A DNA stretch of 64,000 bases from Hippopus hippopus (GCA_946811185.2 OX328112.1:11123215-11187214); one strand, 5' to 3'; counted from the first letter of the stretch, positions 1 to 10,862 are shown. Notes: generated by a model not told the origin, from the sequence alone. Program-made: numbers and translations.

Positions 1-557
1 TTAGTAAAACACATATGCAAAGAACTTATTATAATTACTTTAAAGCTAAATATGGTGAAAAGATTAGGATGTGTTATACTGATACAGATAGTTTTATTCT
101 TGAAGTAGAAACTGAGGATTTATATAATGATATGTTAAATGATGTATCAGATATGTTTGATACAAGCAATTACTCTGAAAATCATTTCTTAAAAAATACT
201 TGTAATGCTGGTGTAGTTGGTAAGTTTAAAGATGAGTTAGGTGGTAAAATTATGACTGGGTTTGTTGGTTTAGGTGCAAAACAATACGCTTATAAAACCT
301 TAGATGGTAAGGAAGATAAAAGATGTAAAGGGGTTAAAAGAGTGGTTGTTAAAAAAGAATTATATTTTGATGATTATAAAGAATGTTTGCTTACAAAAAA
401 TGACCAATATAGAAAGATGGTTGTTTTAAGAAGTAAGGAACATAATATGTATACAGAGGAGTTAAATAAAAAAGCATTAGGTTCAAGTGATGATAAGAGA
501 TTTGTTTTAGAGGATAATATTGATACTTTAGCATGGGGGCATCATAAAATTAATTAG
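1..557 (+). CDS. Family B DNA polymerase, C-terminal part (Polinton/Maverick or adintovirus type), truncated by window edge
   Basis: This is the last ~180 residues of a protein-primed family B DNA polymerase, the replicase of Polinton/Maverick elements and related adintoviruses. The frame is open from the first bases, so the real start lies left of the window; the ATG at 15 is internal. Visible signs are the catalytic motif YTDTDS at residues 21-26 (paired metal-binding aspartates), a KQY (KxY-type) motif near residue 89 in the segment GLGAKQYAYK, and a typical C-terminal end LAWGHHKI just before the TAA. There is no internal stop or frameshift in this part, so it may be a young copy. Codons are very AT-rich at third positions. 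No capsid, integrase or protease gene is visible to the right, so this is either the end of an element or a fragment. The family is recognised from motifs, not from a search. Confidence 0.85.
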   Translation, partial: SKTHMQRTYYNYFKAKYGEKIRMCYTDTDSFILEVETEDLYNDMLNDVSDMFDTSNYSENHFLKNTCNAGVVGKFKDELGGKIMTGFVGLGAKQYAYKTLDGKEDKRCKGVKRVVVKKELYFDDYKECLLTKNDQYRKMVVLRSKEHNMYTEELNKKALGSSDDKRFVLEDNIDTLAWGHHKIN

Positions 558-1020
558 TTAATTTTGAATTTACCTAATCACCCTCTAATACCCTTCTTAC
601 ACATATAATATATACCAACCATTTATATATTATATGTCAATATATATGGTTCAACTAATCACCCCATCACCCATTCACCAATTCACTGCTTCACTGCTTC
701 AATCCCTCCATCAATAAATCAACGAAACCCTTCACCCATTCAATAATTCACTGCTTCAATCCCTCCATCAAGGAATTATTGAAAACGGTGTTAACTGGTC
801 AACTCTTCCCCCTTCTAAAAATAAGGGAAAAGTTGTAATTACCTCCTCAAAAATCCTCCATCAAGAAAATGTCTTACCAAAAAATGTCAAAATGGGCTCG
901 GAAGGAACATTTTACTATCTACTAACGTTATATGGGATCGGTGATGCGTCATAGCAGACAGGTCGAATCTTCGAAGAATATGACATGCGCAGACAACGGG
1001 TTACTTCCCGGTGGGATGCG
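558..1020. other. AT-rich 3' flank of the polymerase fragment with a hairpin and a direct repeat
   Basis: No gene is seen. A perfect 14 bp inverted repeat (601-614 with 624-637, 9-base loop) lies 44 bases after the stop and could act as a transcript end or element-end structure. A ~38 bp direct repeat (CACCCATTCA...CCTCCATCAA) occurs at about 668-712 and 731-771. A terminal repeat of a Polinton could lie here but I cannot identify one. Confidence 0.5.
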
Positions 1021-1237
1021 TTAACTCTGAAATGACAAATTTTAGCCCTGTCCAAATTGAAGGCATTCGCAGACAACTATTTAGCTCTAAAATACCATAC
1101 GACGAATTCTAGACTCTTCCAAATCAAAAGGGTCTTCAAACGACAATTTGAAACTGAAACAATGTTGTTGGTTAGCAGCATTTTCACCTTTTCCAAAGCG
1201 TTTTCAAATGTTACGAGGTTAATTGGTAAAGAGTTAA
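1021..1237 (-). mobile_element. Hairpin MITE family A, degenerate reverse copy
   Basis: It starts TTAACTCTGA and ends GGTAAAGAGTTAA, with a decayed central palindrome around 1150-1210. It shares its right TTAA with the next copy. Confidence 0.65.
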
Positions 1238-1474
1238 CCCTTTACCAAACAATCTCGACTTTTAGCAATCTTGATGAAGAGGAACTTTGAAAACATAGTG
1301 GGGGAAAAAGGAGAAAATGCTGGTAACCAGAATTTTCTCCTTTTTCCCCCACAATGTTTTCCAGACTTCTACAGACAAATCACATAATTCGAGTAATATA
1401 TAATTTGTCATCTGCAAATGCAAATAGTTTTGATTTGGACCAGTCTAAAACTTTTTTGTGTGGTAAATAATTAA
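1234..1474 (+). mobile_element. Hairpin MITE family A, forward copy
   Basis: TTAACCCTTTACC start, TGGTAAATAATTAA end. The central hairpin around a GGTAACC loop is nearly intact (1294-1362). It abuts the previous copy through one shared TTAA. Confidence 0.85.
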
Positions 1475-1903
1475 ACCGTTCTATAACGTTAATTCAGTGT
1501 GACAGATATAGTGCATGCAAAAACTCTGGGAAGCACTTATCATTCCAAGGTAGGAAGGGGGTGGGGAAAGCAATAAAATAGTAAGTGATAAATACCGTGA
1601 GAAGTGCACGCACATGAAAATTACTAGTAAATAGAAAACAATAGATATAATGGCAGTCTCGTAAATACTATGCACTATGTGTGCTATAAAATTATCAGAA
1701 ACAATTTTGGTGTAATTTCTTAACGATGTTGATAATTGAAACATGTAAAATGACAATAGACAATAGATCTCTCTTTTCCCCGAGAAAGAACGTGTAATTT
1801 CTATGATAAGGAAAATAGAATACAGTCTGTTTATATTTATTTGTAAACAGAACATGTAGGGAAAATAGAAGTGAACGAGGGCTTATGATAAATATCCATT
1901 TTA
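1475..1903. other. No feature recognised
   Basis: AT-rich sequence with short open frames on the minus strand that show no family signature, no splice context and no repeat similarity I can see. Confidence 0.4.
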
Positions 1904-2465
1904 ATTTCATGCTTTTCGGTAGTTTATCGAGAAATAATGGTGGAATATGGCTTGATATTTCATGGTTACGAACCAGTGAAAAATACCGACTTCATGTTTT
2001 CTAGCTCTTCAATTGAAGGCGGAAACAATAGTTCCCGCGCACTAGTTACCTAGGTAAACAGCGCGTGCCATTCAACCAGAGGGAAATATGACGTAATTTA
2101 CGTGCATTTACTCTACATTTCTTGCGCTTTACGTAATATTGTAATGCGTTCTTATGTGGAGGGGGGTACGCCGCAGGAAATTTACGAAAACAATTGAACA
2201 GGGTTTTAACGAAAGTCCAAACAAAAAAAGAAAAAGGTTAGAAGCATGAAATAAATAGAATATTTGGGGTTTTTTTTTCGGTGGAAGATCGAAATTTATT
2301 CCATCGAGTGAACATCATCGGTAATATTTTCACTCATGACCGCGCACCAAGAGTGAAAATATCATCGATGGTGTTCTCTCTTCTTTAGCTAAAAAAAACC
2401 CCCACAAATATCCTCTATTTATAATCCACCAGTATTTTACGATAAATTACCAAAAAGCATGAAAT
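1904..2465. mobile_element. Inverted-repeat element family K, full-length copy
   Basis: The ends are inverted repeats (ATTTCATGCTTTTCGGTAG at left, complement of AATTACCAAAAAGCATGAAAT at right). An internal A/T-rich dyad around 2285-2400 is also seen. Two partial relatives lie at 54958-55280 and 58642-59162. It has no coding capacity, so it is non-autonomous. Confidence 0.7.
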
Positions 2466-2469
2466 AAAA

Positions 2470-3955
2470 TAAAGAACTGCATGGAAACAGAAAGCTAACA
2501 AGTAGCAGTAGCGTTTAACCTTCACATTCTGATGACGTCTTTAGTTGTAAATGCTAAAATATACATTTAAGATGAGACTGCACAGAACGTGCAGTCTGAT
2601 TTTATATTAACACTGTCCGATATTTGAGCTTTTGTTGCCTGGACTGTATATAAGAGTCCAATGATTTTCTTTATAATGGAAAAAAATATTCTACTAATGC
2701 GAAAAACAGACCATAGCATTTGACCTGTAGCGGTATGGAGCTTAATTATAACATGTTCACTCTTAGGCTGCTAAGCGCGACATACTAACCTTTTGCGAAC
2801 AGTGTAGATCAAGATCAGACTGCACAGAACGTGCAGTCTGATCTTGGATCTACACTGTCCGATAAGGAGATATATGTCTCCCCCAAAATACATTTGAAAC
2901 AGTAAAATTTGGGTTTTTGCACTCGGCTTGAAAGTTTTATTTCACTTATTTAGCAGAATAAGGGTTAAGTATCAAAATAAAGATCTATCCAGAAATAGAA
3001 AAGCTTGTAGCAGGCGTTTCTTCTCCCTTGATATTCTAAAGCCGTTTAAAGTGCTTATTGAGGACAGTTTATATCCAAGATCAGACTGCACAGAAGGTAC
3101 AGTCTGATCTTAAGTAGTCTAGATTAACTCCGTTCGATATTTGAGCTTTTGTTGCAATGACGGCAAATAAGATTCCAATACATTTTTTTTTTGGAAAAAG
3201 AATATTTTTCCAAAAATAAATGCAGACGAAAGCATTTGACTTGTAGCGGTATGAAGCTTAATTATTAGATGTAAAAGTATCAAAAGAAATAACTATTGAA
3301 AAATAGGTGTTATTATTATGTAGCAGGCGCGTCTGTTTACCTACATCCTGATGATGTCTCCAGGCGTTATTGTGGAAAACGTAGATTTAAGATCAGACTA
3401 CACAGAATGTGCAGTCTGATCTAAGATTAACACCTTCCCATTTTTGAGTTTTTATTGCCAGGATTGCGTATAAGACTCCAACGATTTTCTTTTTCATGGA
3501 AAAAGAAATACTTGTATTCCGCTAATTCGAAATACAGACGAGAGCATTTGACTTGTAGCGGTATGAAGCTTAATATGTAAAAGTATGAAGCTATAGAACT
3601 ATGTAGAAACAGAAAGCTTGTAGCAGGCGCGCCTGTTTCCCTGGACTGGTACTGTTTCCCCAATATTTCTCAATGATGTGTTGAGGTGCTATTGCGAAGT
3701 GTACAGACTAACATAGAACGTGCAGTCTGATCGTATAGAAGTACTACGTTCGATATTTATTCATTCGTTATGGACAGGGCATTATATAAGATTGCAGCGT
3801 ATTTATACCTAGGCAAAAAGAATATTCTGCTAATGAAAAATACAGACAAGAGTATTTGACCCATAGCGGTATGGAGCTTAATTATAACATGTAAAAGTAT
3901 CAAAATAAAGAGCTATGTGGAAATAGAAAAGCTCGTAGCAGGCGTTTTGTTTACC
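2470..3955. repeat. Tandem satellite, ~300-315 bp unit, four or more diverged units, each with a hairpin
   Basis: The landmark GTAGCAGGCG (or a variant) recurs near 2503, 3008, 3319, 3619 and 3935. After removal of an inserted family B MITE the spacing is about 300-315 bp. Each unit repeats a block TTTGACYTGTAGCGGTATG and a palindrome of the GATCAGACTGC...GCAGTCTGATC type. Units differ by many substitutions, so the array is old. Confidence 0.75.
2757..2967 (+). mobile_element. Hairpin MITE family B inserted in satellite unit 1
   Basis: From CTTAGGCTGCTAAGCGCGAC to CAGAATAAGGGTTAA. The neighbouring satellite units read AACATGTAAAAGTATC without interruption, so the insertion point is clear. 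The central hairpin 2817-2850 is perfect. Confidence 0.8.
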
Positions 3956-4185
3956 CTTTATCTCACAAGTCCGAGTTTTAGCGACCCTGAGGAAAAAGCT
4001 TTTTGAAAACATTGTGGGAAATGGAGAAAATACTGGTAACCAGCATTTTCTCCATTTCCCACATTGTTTTCTTCCCCTTCAAAAACAAAATTAGATTTTT
4101 GAGTCTCATTTTATTTCTTGTCTGCAGATGCTTTGAATTTGGACAAATCTTTTTTTTTTTTTTTTGTCGTTTGGTAAAATGTTAA
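3950..4185 (+). mobile_element. Hairpin MITE family A, forward copy
   Basis: Starts at ACCCTTTATCTCACAAG and ends GGTAAAATGTTAA. The central hairpin AACATTGTGGGAAATGGAG...GGTAACC is intact apart from paired changes in both arms. It ends the satellite array. Confidence 0.85.
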
Positions 4186-4194
4186 AGATGTTTT

Positions 4195-4420
4195 TGCAGA
4201 CTGAATAGATGTAAGATCAGACTGCATGGAAGTTGTAGTCTGATCTTAAAATAAAACCGACCGATACTCGATTATAGATTTTAAAGCACTACTCGATTAT
4301 AGATTTTGAAGCACATGGCTGTCAACGTGCTGAGGGTGTGGATCTGAAACTAAACTGCGCGCTTAGTGCAGCCTGATATTGCTCTATACTGTCCTAGACC
4401 AAAGCAAATGAAGTTATGCT
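4195..4420. repeat. Two decayed family B hairpin fragments
   Basis: Palindromes AAGATCAGACTGCATGGAAG... (4212-4246) and ...CTAAACTGCGCGCTTAGTGCAG... (about 4340-4395), with a 30 bp direct duplication ACTCGATTATAGATTTTRAAGC between them. Confidence 0.55.
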
Positions 4421-4481
4421 TGTCAATCCAAGAGTCGGTTAATACAGGCAAAATGAATAATTATCTAGATAGATCTGTGTA

Positions 4482-4587
4482 TTAATTACGCCCTCAAAAG
4501 CTTTTACCTTAGAAATGATAAGAATCAAAGGAGGATATATACGTAGGTAAAGAGTTCACCCATTAATGAAATATGTCGGTTTTCCCT

Positions 4588-4656
<69 letters not shown>

Positions 4657-4783
4657 TGTGTGTATTTGTTCTGTCCTCGAAAGCTTTTACCTTAAAAATG
4701 ATGAGAATCAAAGGCTGATATATGGTGATATATGGGTAGAGAGTTCACCCAGAAATGAAATGGGTTGGGTCTGTCTATCTGAC

Positions 4784-4830
<47 letters not shown>

Positions 4831-4841
4831 TCTTTTTCTTC

Positions 4842-4885
<44 letters not shown>

Positions 4886-4910
4886 GCCCTTCTCTCGCTC
4901 GCTCAAGAAA
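4482..4910. repeat. Direct duplication (~177 bp period) with CT and TCTG microsatellites
   Basis: The block AAAGCTTTTACCTTARAAATG...GAGTTCACCC occurs at about 4497-4560 and 4680-4750. Each copy is followed by a pyrimidine microsatellite: (CT)n at 4591-4653, and (TCTG)n then (CT)n at 4782-4895. Open frames here encode only Leu/Ser or Cys/Leu repeats. Confidence 0.75.
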
Positions 4911-5103
4911 ATAGAAAAACAACTAGTTGTCATCTATGTGCGAAGAAAACAGTTTGTAAAGAACACAGAAAGCCGTCGAGGGCCTATAATGAGCACCACT
5001 CCATTCTGTCATGTTTTTGTTTAGTTTAGTATTTTCAAAAGTACTAGCTTATCACCATTTCCCTCTTTTCCAGTTTTGTTTGGGACCATATAAATACAAT
5101 AAA

Positions 5104-5282
5104 GTTAACCCTTTAATACAAAACAATTTTTTTTTTACATGTCCAGATTGATAGCATATGAAGACGACAATTACATTTAGCTCAAAGAATAATCGCTGTC
5201 TTTGAAATGGAAAAAAACATTGTGGGAAAAGGAGAAAATGCTCCAGGGTCGTTAAAACTCGGGATTGTGTGGTAAAGGGTTA
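5104..5282 (-). mobile_element. Hairpin MITE family A, reverse copy lacking one hairpin arm
   Basis: TTAACCCTTT start, GGTAAAGGGTTAG end. The left arm AACATTGTGGGAAAAGGAG is present, but the sequence jumps from AAATGCT to CCAGGGTCG, so the loop and right arm are deleted. Confidence 0.8.
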
Positions 5283-5425
5283 GTGAATAGAAGAATGTTG
5301 CCGATGTCTCGAAATGAACAATATTTTGTTGTAGAAAATGGTTCAAAACTGTGTGAGTCTTTCGTCAAACCTCATAGTTTTTTTTTTTTGTCGTAGATTT
5401 ACGAATAATTCATATTTCACTATTT

Positions 5426-5583
5426 TAACTCTGCACCATCGCCTGATGTAAAAGGTTATTGGAATCATTGTTGGAAAAGGAGAAAATGCTTTCATCCCAT
5501 CTCTTAACTCATATTTAATTTGGCGTCTGGAAGTGCTTTCAATTTGGAAAGGTCTAAAACTTTGTCGTTTGGTATAGAGTTAA
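5426..5583 (+). mobile_element. Hairpin MITE family A, forward copy lacking the right hairpin arm
   Basis: Degenerate copy ending GTCGTTTGGTATAGAGTTAA. It has ATTGTTGGAAAAGGAGAAAATGCT but no matching right arm. It shares TTAA with the next copy. Confidence 0.65.
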
Positions 5584-5757
5584 TTCTACCAAATTGAGGG
5601 TATTTGCAGACGACAAATTCGATGTGACTCAAAAACAGAAATTTGTCGTAATGAAAATAGGAAACAAGTTATCAAAATTTTCTCCTTTTCCAACAATGTT
5701 TTCAAAACTCTTCTTCTTCAGGGTTGTTGGATATCGGGATTCTTTGGTAAAGAGATG
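5580..5757 (-). mobile_element. Hairpin MITE family A, degenerate reverse copy
   Basis: From TTAATTCTACCAAATTG to TTTGGTAAAGAGATGAA. The right arm TTTTCTCCTTTTCCAACAATG remains and the left arm is decayed. Confidence 0.65.
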
Positions 5758-5890
5758 AACGCAAACCGTAAGCTTCCATTGTTTAAACTCTATTTCATGT
5801 CAAAATGTTGCTCAGAAAATTTAGTGTGACAGGGGGGGTGGTCGAGGAATTTCTTTGATGAAGGCAAAAGAAAATAAACGGTTGTTATTT

Positions 5891-6154
5891 TAGCCATACT
5901 CTGTGAAAAGGGGGTTTAATGCATCTACAAAAAGTATCGACACAGGTCAGCCTGCGCTGTCCGCGCAGGCTGATCTGTGTCGAAACTTTTTGCTGGTAAA
6001 TACATTTTCTATGTGAAAAAGGACCATTCTACCTCAGGATTCAGTCAGTTGTTAGACAAAATGTGTTTTTATGGATCCAAAATTATGTTATGACTTGCTT
6101 GTTATAATGAACCATTGGAGATGCCTTGAGCCCTTTTTGTAAGAGCGTAGCTCA
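5891..6154 (+). mobile_element. Hairpin MITE family C
   Basis: TAGCCATACTCTGTGAAAAG start, AAGAGCGTAGCTCA end. The central hairpin GGTCAGCCTGCGC...GCGCAGGCTGATC is at about 5946-5975. Confidence 0.8.
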
Positions 6155-6264
6155 TTTGTGAATGAAGAAAACGGAGCATGCGGAGAAAATTGAAGCCGTT
6201 CATGGCTTATAATGAACACTTCTACCGTCTATCAAATGTTTTGGTTTTCGCTGTGTATTAGATG

Positions 6265-6329
<65 letters not shown>

Positions 6330-6330
6330 G
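6155..6330. repeat. Diverged relative of the 4.9 kb repeat plus (TCTG)n(CT)n microsatellite
   Basis: GAAGAAAACGG...TATAATGAACACTTCTACC resembles 4940-5020, and is followed by a TCTG and CT tract at 6266-6326. Confidence 0.6.
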
Positions 6331-6581
6331 TACTCACAATTGTATTAGTAAATCTCATGATATATTACCGTAAAATTCTCAAACAAAATCAGAAAGTTTT
6401 CCTAATTGAAAATAGCAAAGACAGGAATGAAAAATCCTTGTTCTGTTCCCATAGTTTGTATGTCTGATTGTTTACTTGGTTGGTTGGTTGGTTGGGTTTG
6501 TTTTTTATGTTTTTATTCCGCAGTTAATTCTGTTTGTCAGTCTATTAGATTAGTTTGTTGTTATTTTTCGTCGGTAATTTT

Positions 6582-6850
6582 CAGGACTTGAGACAAAGGA
6601 TTCGCTAGTTCGAACCTCCAGCTCGGCTAATTTCTTTCCAAGGATTGATAATAGTCATCACGAAAGAATCAATTCTTCTCTCACCTTCGATCATCGTCTC
6701 TACGATGATTGTGTGAGGAAAGCAGCCAGTGGCTTCGGAAGAATATTGTATTAGGTTCCAGTAAAAGAAACTACAGGAAAGCATGGAAAGTTGTATTTGC
6801 CGCCGAGATATAAATGAAAAAATGTCGAAAACGGCGTTAAACAACAAACA
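6582..6850 (+). mobile_element. tRNA-derived SINE family D, 5'-truncated
   Basis: It has the B-box-like CTAGTTCGAACCTC, the family body (AATTTCTTTCC..., AGCAGCCAGTGGCTT, GGAAAGCATGG) and the 3' end GAAAACGGCGTTAAACAACA. The A box is missing or decayed. Confidence 0.8.
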
Positions 6851-6931
6851 TTGCTATTTTCGTGTTATAGAAGGAGTGAGAACTTAGTCTACAATTTTTC
6901 ACAAAGACGTCTTTCCAGTAAACACTTGTGA

Positions 6932-7168
6932 CTAGCCCTTTACCAAACCATCCCGATTTTTAGTGACCCTTGATAAAAAAGTGCCTGTAAAAATATTTTT
7001 GGAAAATGAGAAAATGCTGGTAACCAGCATTTTCTCATTTTCCTAAAATGTTTTCTGGCTCAAACACAAATCCGAACAATTGTGCTGCAGCTAATTTGTC
7101 TTCTGCGAGTGCTTTCAAGTAGGGCCATTCTAAACATTTTCTCGTTAGACAAAGAAGATAGCTCTTTA
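6932..7168 (+). mobile_element. Hairpin MITE family A, forward copy
   Basis: CTAGCCCTTTACCAAACC start. The hairpin around GGTAACC at 7005-7055 is good, with a compensating change (TGAGAAAATGC/GCATTTTCTCA) in both arms. Confidence 0.8.
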
Positions 7169-7387
7169 CCACATAACCAAATTTAAGACTTGGCCAAATT
7201 GAAAGCATTTGCAGACGACAAATCAAATGCTGCTAAAATGACGGATCTTGTCTTTCAAAGAATAGATAACATTGTGGGAAAGGAGAAAATGTTAGTAAAC
7301 CAACATTTTATCCTTTTCCCGCGATGTTTTCAACTGCCCTCTTACTCAGTTTCGTTAAAAATCGTATTTGTGTGGTAAAGGGGTTAA
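7159..7387 (-). mobile_element. Hairpin MITE family A, reverse copy
   Basis: TAGCTCTTTACCACATAACC start, GTGTGGTAAAGGGGTTAA end. Hairpin AACATTGTGGGAAAGGAG...CCTTTTCCCGCGATG is present with a few mismatches. Confidence 0.8.
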
Positions 7388-7419
7388 ATCATTGCCTTTA
7401 GAAAAAAAACAATGTAGCA

Positions 7420-7828
7420 GATGACTTTCAAAACATCTTGGCAAAATATTGGTAACATAATATAAGCAACATTAATTGAAATTCTACTTGTGAATGAACA
7501 TCACCGAAAACATTGCGGCAAAGGTGAAATTTTACAATTTGCTACGATGTTTTCAAAAATGGTCTGTAGCAGGACGTAAAAGCTCTACTGGTTGGCTCTG
7601 TACCCTTCAACGACAAATTTTATGACTTTTAGGACAAATTGAAAGCAGATGATATTTTCATACATCACTCAAAATGTAAAGTTCTTTTTTTTTTCAAATG
7701 ATAGAAAAACACCGTGGAAAAAGAAGAAAATGTTGGCTACCAGCATTTTCTTCTTTTCCCACATTTTTTTTTCTAGAGAGTTTTCTTTCTCACGGTTGTT
7801 AAGTCAGGATTATTTGATATGCGGTTAA
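7420..7828 (-). mobile_element. Family A: a decayed fragment and a degenerate reverse copy
   Basis: A weak fragment lies at 7420-7560 (GAAAACATTGCGGCAAAGG). A clearer reverse copy follows at 7595-7828, with hairpin AGAAGAAAATGTTGGCTACC. Confidence 0.6.
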
Positions 7829-7918
7829 AATAAAGGCAGTTTATGTAGCCTGATTTTCACTTATGCCTTCCGAAAACACAATTTAGTGTGGTTCATGGTC
7901 AATTGAACAGCAACAATA

Positions 7919-8165
7919 AGTTAGCTATGCTCTGTGAAAAGGGGGCTTTATGTATCTGCAAAAAATATCCATCCATGTCAGCCTGCGCAGTCCGCGCAGG
8001 CTGACATGAGTCGAAACTTTTTGTTTTGCTTTTTGTAAATCTTCTGCATGTCCAAAGACCTTTCTGCCTCATGATACAGTTGGTTGTTTGACAAAACAAA
8101 TTGTGTGGATTCATAATTATGTGATAACTTGCCTGGTATAATACATCACGGAGATGCATTATTGT
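7919..8165 (+). mobile_element. Hairpin MITE family C, 3' end decayed
   Basis: GCTATGCTCTGTGAAAAGGG start; a perfect central palindrome ATGTCAGCCTGCGCAG... at 7975-8008; the 3' end is lost after GATGCATTA. Confidence 0.75.
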
Positions 8166-9080
8166 CTCAATAATGAGACGTTTACGCTGTTTCTTTTCAT
8201 ATTTGGACATTTACTGTGCACCAGTCAATAACTAAATTCGCCTTTGGGCACAGTTATCTTTACTAGGAGATGCATTAAACCCTCTTTTGCCAAGGGAAAG
8301 GCCGAAATAAAAGTAATAAGTACTTACAGATTCACTTTATTTGGCTGTTATAACACGTGGTTGCACTTCGTCTCATCAAACTTGGAAGGTTAAATAAATA
8401 TCCATTATATGAATTTAAACAATGCAGTTAATATTTAGATGCTCCATGGTTAATTCTTTTGAAATTGGTCTTTCGCTAAATTGTCTTATTCTATCTTTGA
8501 ACTTGAAAGTATATTCTATGTCCTCCAAATATATTTCACTAGTTAATAACAAAATGACGAAATTACCACCAAAATCATGTATGAATGTTGTTTTTTTTTT
8601 GTTGAATGGTGTTTAGCGTCTCTTCTTCAAATCCTTTTGTACACCATTAATTGTAGACAGCACAAGTTTGTTACAAAATGCAAGATAAGAAAAAAAGACA
8701 TACAAATGTTCTTTTGTTGAATTGTGTTTAGAGTCTTGCTAAAATCCTTTTGTACACTATTAATTCTAGATCAGTCACTAACTCCTCTTAGATATAATGA
8801 ATTGTTAATTACGAATCATAATTAAACACATAAATATGTCATTAGTAATTCCACAGAGAAACCTCCAAGCGAATTCTTTCTTTTCATTTTTGTTTTCCAC
8901 AAAATCTTCTGTTTTTATTCACCCACTTGCTTTTTTTTTTTCATATATCTGGGAAGGAATTTTTACTAGCCACTAAGGTACAGTCATCATAATTAACCAT
9001 CAGAGTGCCTATTAAACCCAACAGACATTTCTAGTTTAGAAATAAGACCGCAATAATTGCAATATTATTATAGCTATAGT
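8166..9080. other. Mostly unassigned; one imperfect direct repeat
   Basis: No gene is recognised. A ~60 bp block (GTTGAATKGTGTTTAGMGTC...AAATCCTTTTGTACAC) occurs at about 8598-8655 and 8713-8766. The text GAATGGTGTTTAGCG resembles a reversed SINE tail. Confidence 0.4.
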
Positions 9081-9084
9081 CTAA

Positions 9085-9172
9085 AGTGTTCTAGCAAGGC
9101 GGACAGTGTAGACCAAAGATCAGACTGCGCGTTTTGTGCAGTCTGATCTTGATCTACACTGGCCGCAATAGG
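9085..9172. mobile_element. Family B core fragment
   Basis: GGCGGACAGTGTAGACCAAAG, hairpin GATCAGACTGCGCGTTTTG..., then CTACACTGGCCGC. The terminal parts are missing. Confidence 0.65.
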
Positions 9173-9459
9173 CAACTATAATAGTGAAAGGCACTTTAAG
9201 GGTTGGTACGAAGTACTGGAATAACGAGGTACTGTGGGTTATATATATACGTGTATAATCCCGATGATAAAAATATAAAGCAGCAGAGAAGGTGCAAGTA
9301 TGTATGTTTGTTTCTCTATCATTTATTTGCTGGAACTGATATGTAAAAACAGGTAGGGGTATAGTGCGGTTCGCAAAACGGTGTTCCACTCTCTCTCGTA
9401 TATGTCTGTGAAACGTACATAGAGAGAGGAAAGCGTTTGTCTTGGTGATACATGTCTTT

Positions 9460-9723
9460 GAGTCATATTCTGTGAAAAGGAGAGCTTAATGCATCTGCAA
9501 AAAGTATCGACTCATGTCAGCCTGCGCAGTCCGCGCAGGCTGACATGGGTCGAAACGTTTTGCTATTTGAAAATTTTCTGCATGTCAAAAGAGCAGGCTA
9601 CCTCATGATTCAGTCGGTTGTTAGACAAAATGGATTTTATGGATCCATAATTAAACGATGACTTGGATGGTATCATGCATCACGATAATGCTTTAAACCA
9701 TTTTTTGCCAGAGCGTAGCTCAT
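9460..9723 (+). mobile_element. Hairpin MITE family C, near full length
   Basis: GTCATATTCTGTGAAAAGG start, CCAGAGCGTAGCTCA end. Central palindrome ATGTCAGCCTGCGCAG... at 9517-9550. Confidence 0.85.
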
Positions 9724-9867
9724 TTCATAATTTAGGGCGTGTTTTGGTTTTAGAGAAGTCGATGCAAAGACCTGGCTGGATTTAAATTGACGGACGGACG
9801 TTTTCAGCTCGGCTGTTTTCGGAGAAGACGTCGAGGTATTTTCCTAATCCTATTGTCGTCGTTGTCT

Positions 9868-10150
9868 TCTGCGTCGTCGTGCACTAAAACTTAGGCATTT
9901 TATAGTATCTCTGCCACCAATGAAGATATTTACTTCAAACTTGGACTAGTCGTTAACTATCAAAAGGGGAATCCATACCAGTACGGCAGGTAACCATCAA
10001 AATATTTTCGACACAGTTATGCCCTTTTTGACTTAGAATTTTAACTGAAAATCAACGATTTTATAATATTTCTGCCATTACCACACATATTTACTTCAAA
10101 CTTGGATAAGTTGTTTAACGTCAAAAGAGGAACGATATTCTATTTCTAAA
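9868..10150. repeat. Dispersed repeat O, copy 1, with internal duplication
   Basis: TATTTACTTCAAACTTGGA recurs twice inside (about 9928 and 10090). The whole block resembles 37805-38010 (GTTAACTATCAAAAGGGGAA, CATCAAAATATTTTYGACAC). Class unknown. Confidence 0.6.
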
Positions 10151-10349
10151 ATCAAGTGTAGGCGAGCATTGGCACCTGCATGTTGTGCTCATGTTTTAAC
10201 ATTCTCCCCGTATAACTTAGGAATTTCAATAGCTGCGTCTCCACGGACTGAAAAAGTCAGTTTGATTTAGCCAGCGCTGTAGTACTTACCTCTTTCGACG
10301 GCTAAAAATAAAATCAAGCGAAACTCAGATTTTTTGTTTTATCTTAAAG

Positions 10350-10440
10350 TTTTGATAGATCTAGCGGACGGTATAGATCTAAGATCAGACTGCACTTTGC
10401 AGTCTGATCTTGATCCGTGCTGTCAGCAAAAAGTTCCCCT
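10350..10440. mobile_element. Family B core fragment
   Basis: GCGGACGGTATAGATCTAAG then hairpin GATCAGACTGCACTTTGCAG, whose loop is shortened, then CCGTGCTGTCAGC. Confidence 0.6.
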
Positions 10441-10779
10441 TTTGGCTTACTGCGTTGGAAGAGTAAAACACGACCTAGCTTGGAACCTGTAAGTAACGTG
10501 GTACCTTCAGTACTTTTAATTTTGATCTGTGACGTCAAATGTTCTTGTGAAACATGGGCAAAAAAAAATGTTTGATAAAGGTTGCTTTACGAGTTTATTT
10601 TAGATAATCTCTACTTTTTTTGTCCTAGAAATATCAAGAAACTAAAGAAAAAATCTGAATCTTAGGATAATGAAACCGTAAATTACTAGTACCTAAACGG
10701 ACGGGTTGACCTTACGTGGTGTGAGTCTATAAAAAAGCTCCGTCCATGTAAGCCTTTTAGCTGCTCCAGAGGCACGAAT

Positions 10780-10862
10780 AAGAGCTTTTGCGGACAGCAT
10801 AGATCAAGATTAGACTGCACAGGACTTGCAGTCTGATCTTGGATCTATACCGTCAGTAGTAA
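10780..10862. mobile_element. Family B core fragment
   Basis: TTTTGCGGACAGCATAGATC, hairpin GATTAGACTGCACAGGACTT..., then GGATCTATACCGTCAG. Confidence 0.6.
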
